From positions 7,661,773 to 7,725,772 of the forward strand of contig NZ_CP107918.1 in NCBI RefSeq assembly GCF_036014195.1: a DNA stretch of 64,000 nt, written 5' to 3'. Shown here piece after piece: positions 63,807 to 64,000 of the stretch. Position numbers and translations under genes: made by a program. The notes under the pieces are model-generated. The model worked only from the letters and a program-made list of their open reading frames with translations, made no database searches and was not told where the DNA came from. The number at the start of each line of letters is the position of its first letter. Positions within the stretch are counted from its first letter, which is position 1. Origin of the DNA: Streptomyces sp. NBC_00442 (GTDB lineage Bacteria > Actinomycetota > Actinomycetes > Streptomycetales > Streptomycetaceae).

Positions 63807-64000
63807 CACGGACCTGTCCCGCCTCCTCGACGACGGCTACGACGTCGTCGTCCGCGCCGGCCACCTCGTCGTCCAGCGCATCCCGTACGTCACCGAGAAC
63901 CGCACCGTCGAGTACAGCTTCCTCACCTACCCCGTAACCGTCACGGGGGACCGCATCGTCTCCGACACCGACCACCGCATTTGGTTCGGCGGCTCGACCC
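63781..64000 (+). CDS. ThiF/E1-like protein, N-terminus only (cut by window end)
   Basis: Starts at ATG 63781 inside the end of the modifier gene, behind AAGGAG. The first 73 residues ('DLSRLLDDGYDVVVRAGHLV', 'VQRIPYVTENRTVEYSFLTY', 'PVTVTGDRIVSDTDHRIWFG') look like the N-terminal DUF6791-type extension that precedes the ThiF/UBA-like adenylation domain in bacterial ubiquitin-conjugation operons. The catalytic part is outside the window, so the E1 call is inferred from this segment and from its overlap with the modifier gene. Confidence 0.7.
   Translation, partial: MPTGPLARDTDLSRLLDDGYDVVVRAGHLVVQRIPYVTENRTVEYSFLTYPVTVTGDRIVSDTDHRIWFGGST

Overview
The window is high-GC actinobacterial DNA, and its gene content points to Streptomyces, close to a chromosome arm end or on a large linear plasmid. 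The strongest evidence is a complete telomere pair, tap (22599-25061) and tpg (25071-25628). A second full-length tpg paralogue lies at 49205-49762, and there are two large telomere-type helicases with helicase-associated repeats (50749-53481 and 57368-59725). Insertion-sequence relics and broken genes are also unusually dense. I recognised no rRNA, tRNA or CRISPR array.

Layout. 1-16 kb is arm-type accessory DNA: a mycothiol-dependent isomerase-like enzyme, a secreted M28 aminopeptidase, a DUF4344 lipoprotein, a sirtuin, an SCO6745-family protein, a GntR regulator divergent from a YbhB/YbcL protein, an FAD monooxygenase and a HhH-GPD glycosylase-like protein, with relics between them. 16.9-22.2 kb is one gene for a 1736-residue protein with six propeller-type repeats. 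22.6-25.6 kb is tap-tpg. 25.7-37 kb is strongly decayed: pieces of IS5 and IS982 elements, a frameshifted HAD phosphatase, an asnB fragment and two copies of a replication-relaxation relic. Intact genes in that stretch are an orphan contractile-sheath protein and an MFS exporter. 37.4-40.1 kb is a fused class II/class I terpene cyclase. 40.6-41.35 kb is a small Ig-like gene bracketed by 45-bp inverted repeats, followed by a dead IS5 copy. 42.2-44.7 kb is a CocE-type hydrolase divergent from a TetR regulator across a perfect interrupted palindrome. 45-48.6 kb holds small metabolic and hypothetical genes plus an integrase fragment.

48.6-59.7 kb looks like a telomere-linked transposon region. 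It has a truncated copy of an unknown family, the tpg paralogue, a helicase that has lost its N-terminus, then a TnsB-like DDE transposase, a TnsC-like ATPase and a third gene (the intact copy of the unknown family), and finally a second helicase. 60.0-64.0 kb is one rightward series: a sigma-70-like protein, an unknown regulator-like protein, an ImmA/IrrE metallopeptidase, a DUF3892 protein, a multiubiquitin-like protein and the start of a ThiF/E1-like protein cut by the window edge. This is the left part of a bacterial ubiquitin-like conjugation operon, possibly under protease-controlled regulation.

How they work together: Tap recruits Tpg to the telomere 3' overhang for end patching. The second Tpg, the helicases and the Tn7-like genes probably form a mobile, end-associated unit. 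Most other genes look like independent accessory cargo. All functions are inferred from sequence reading only; no searches were run.
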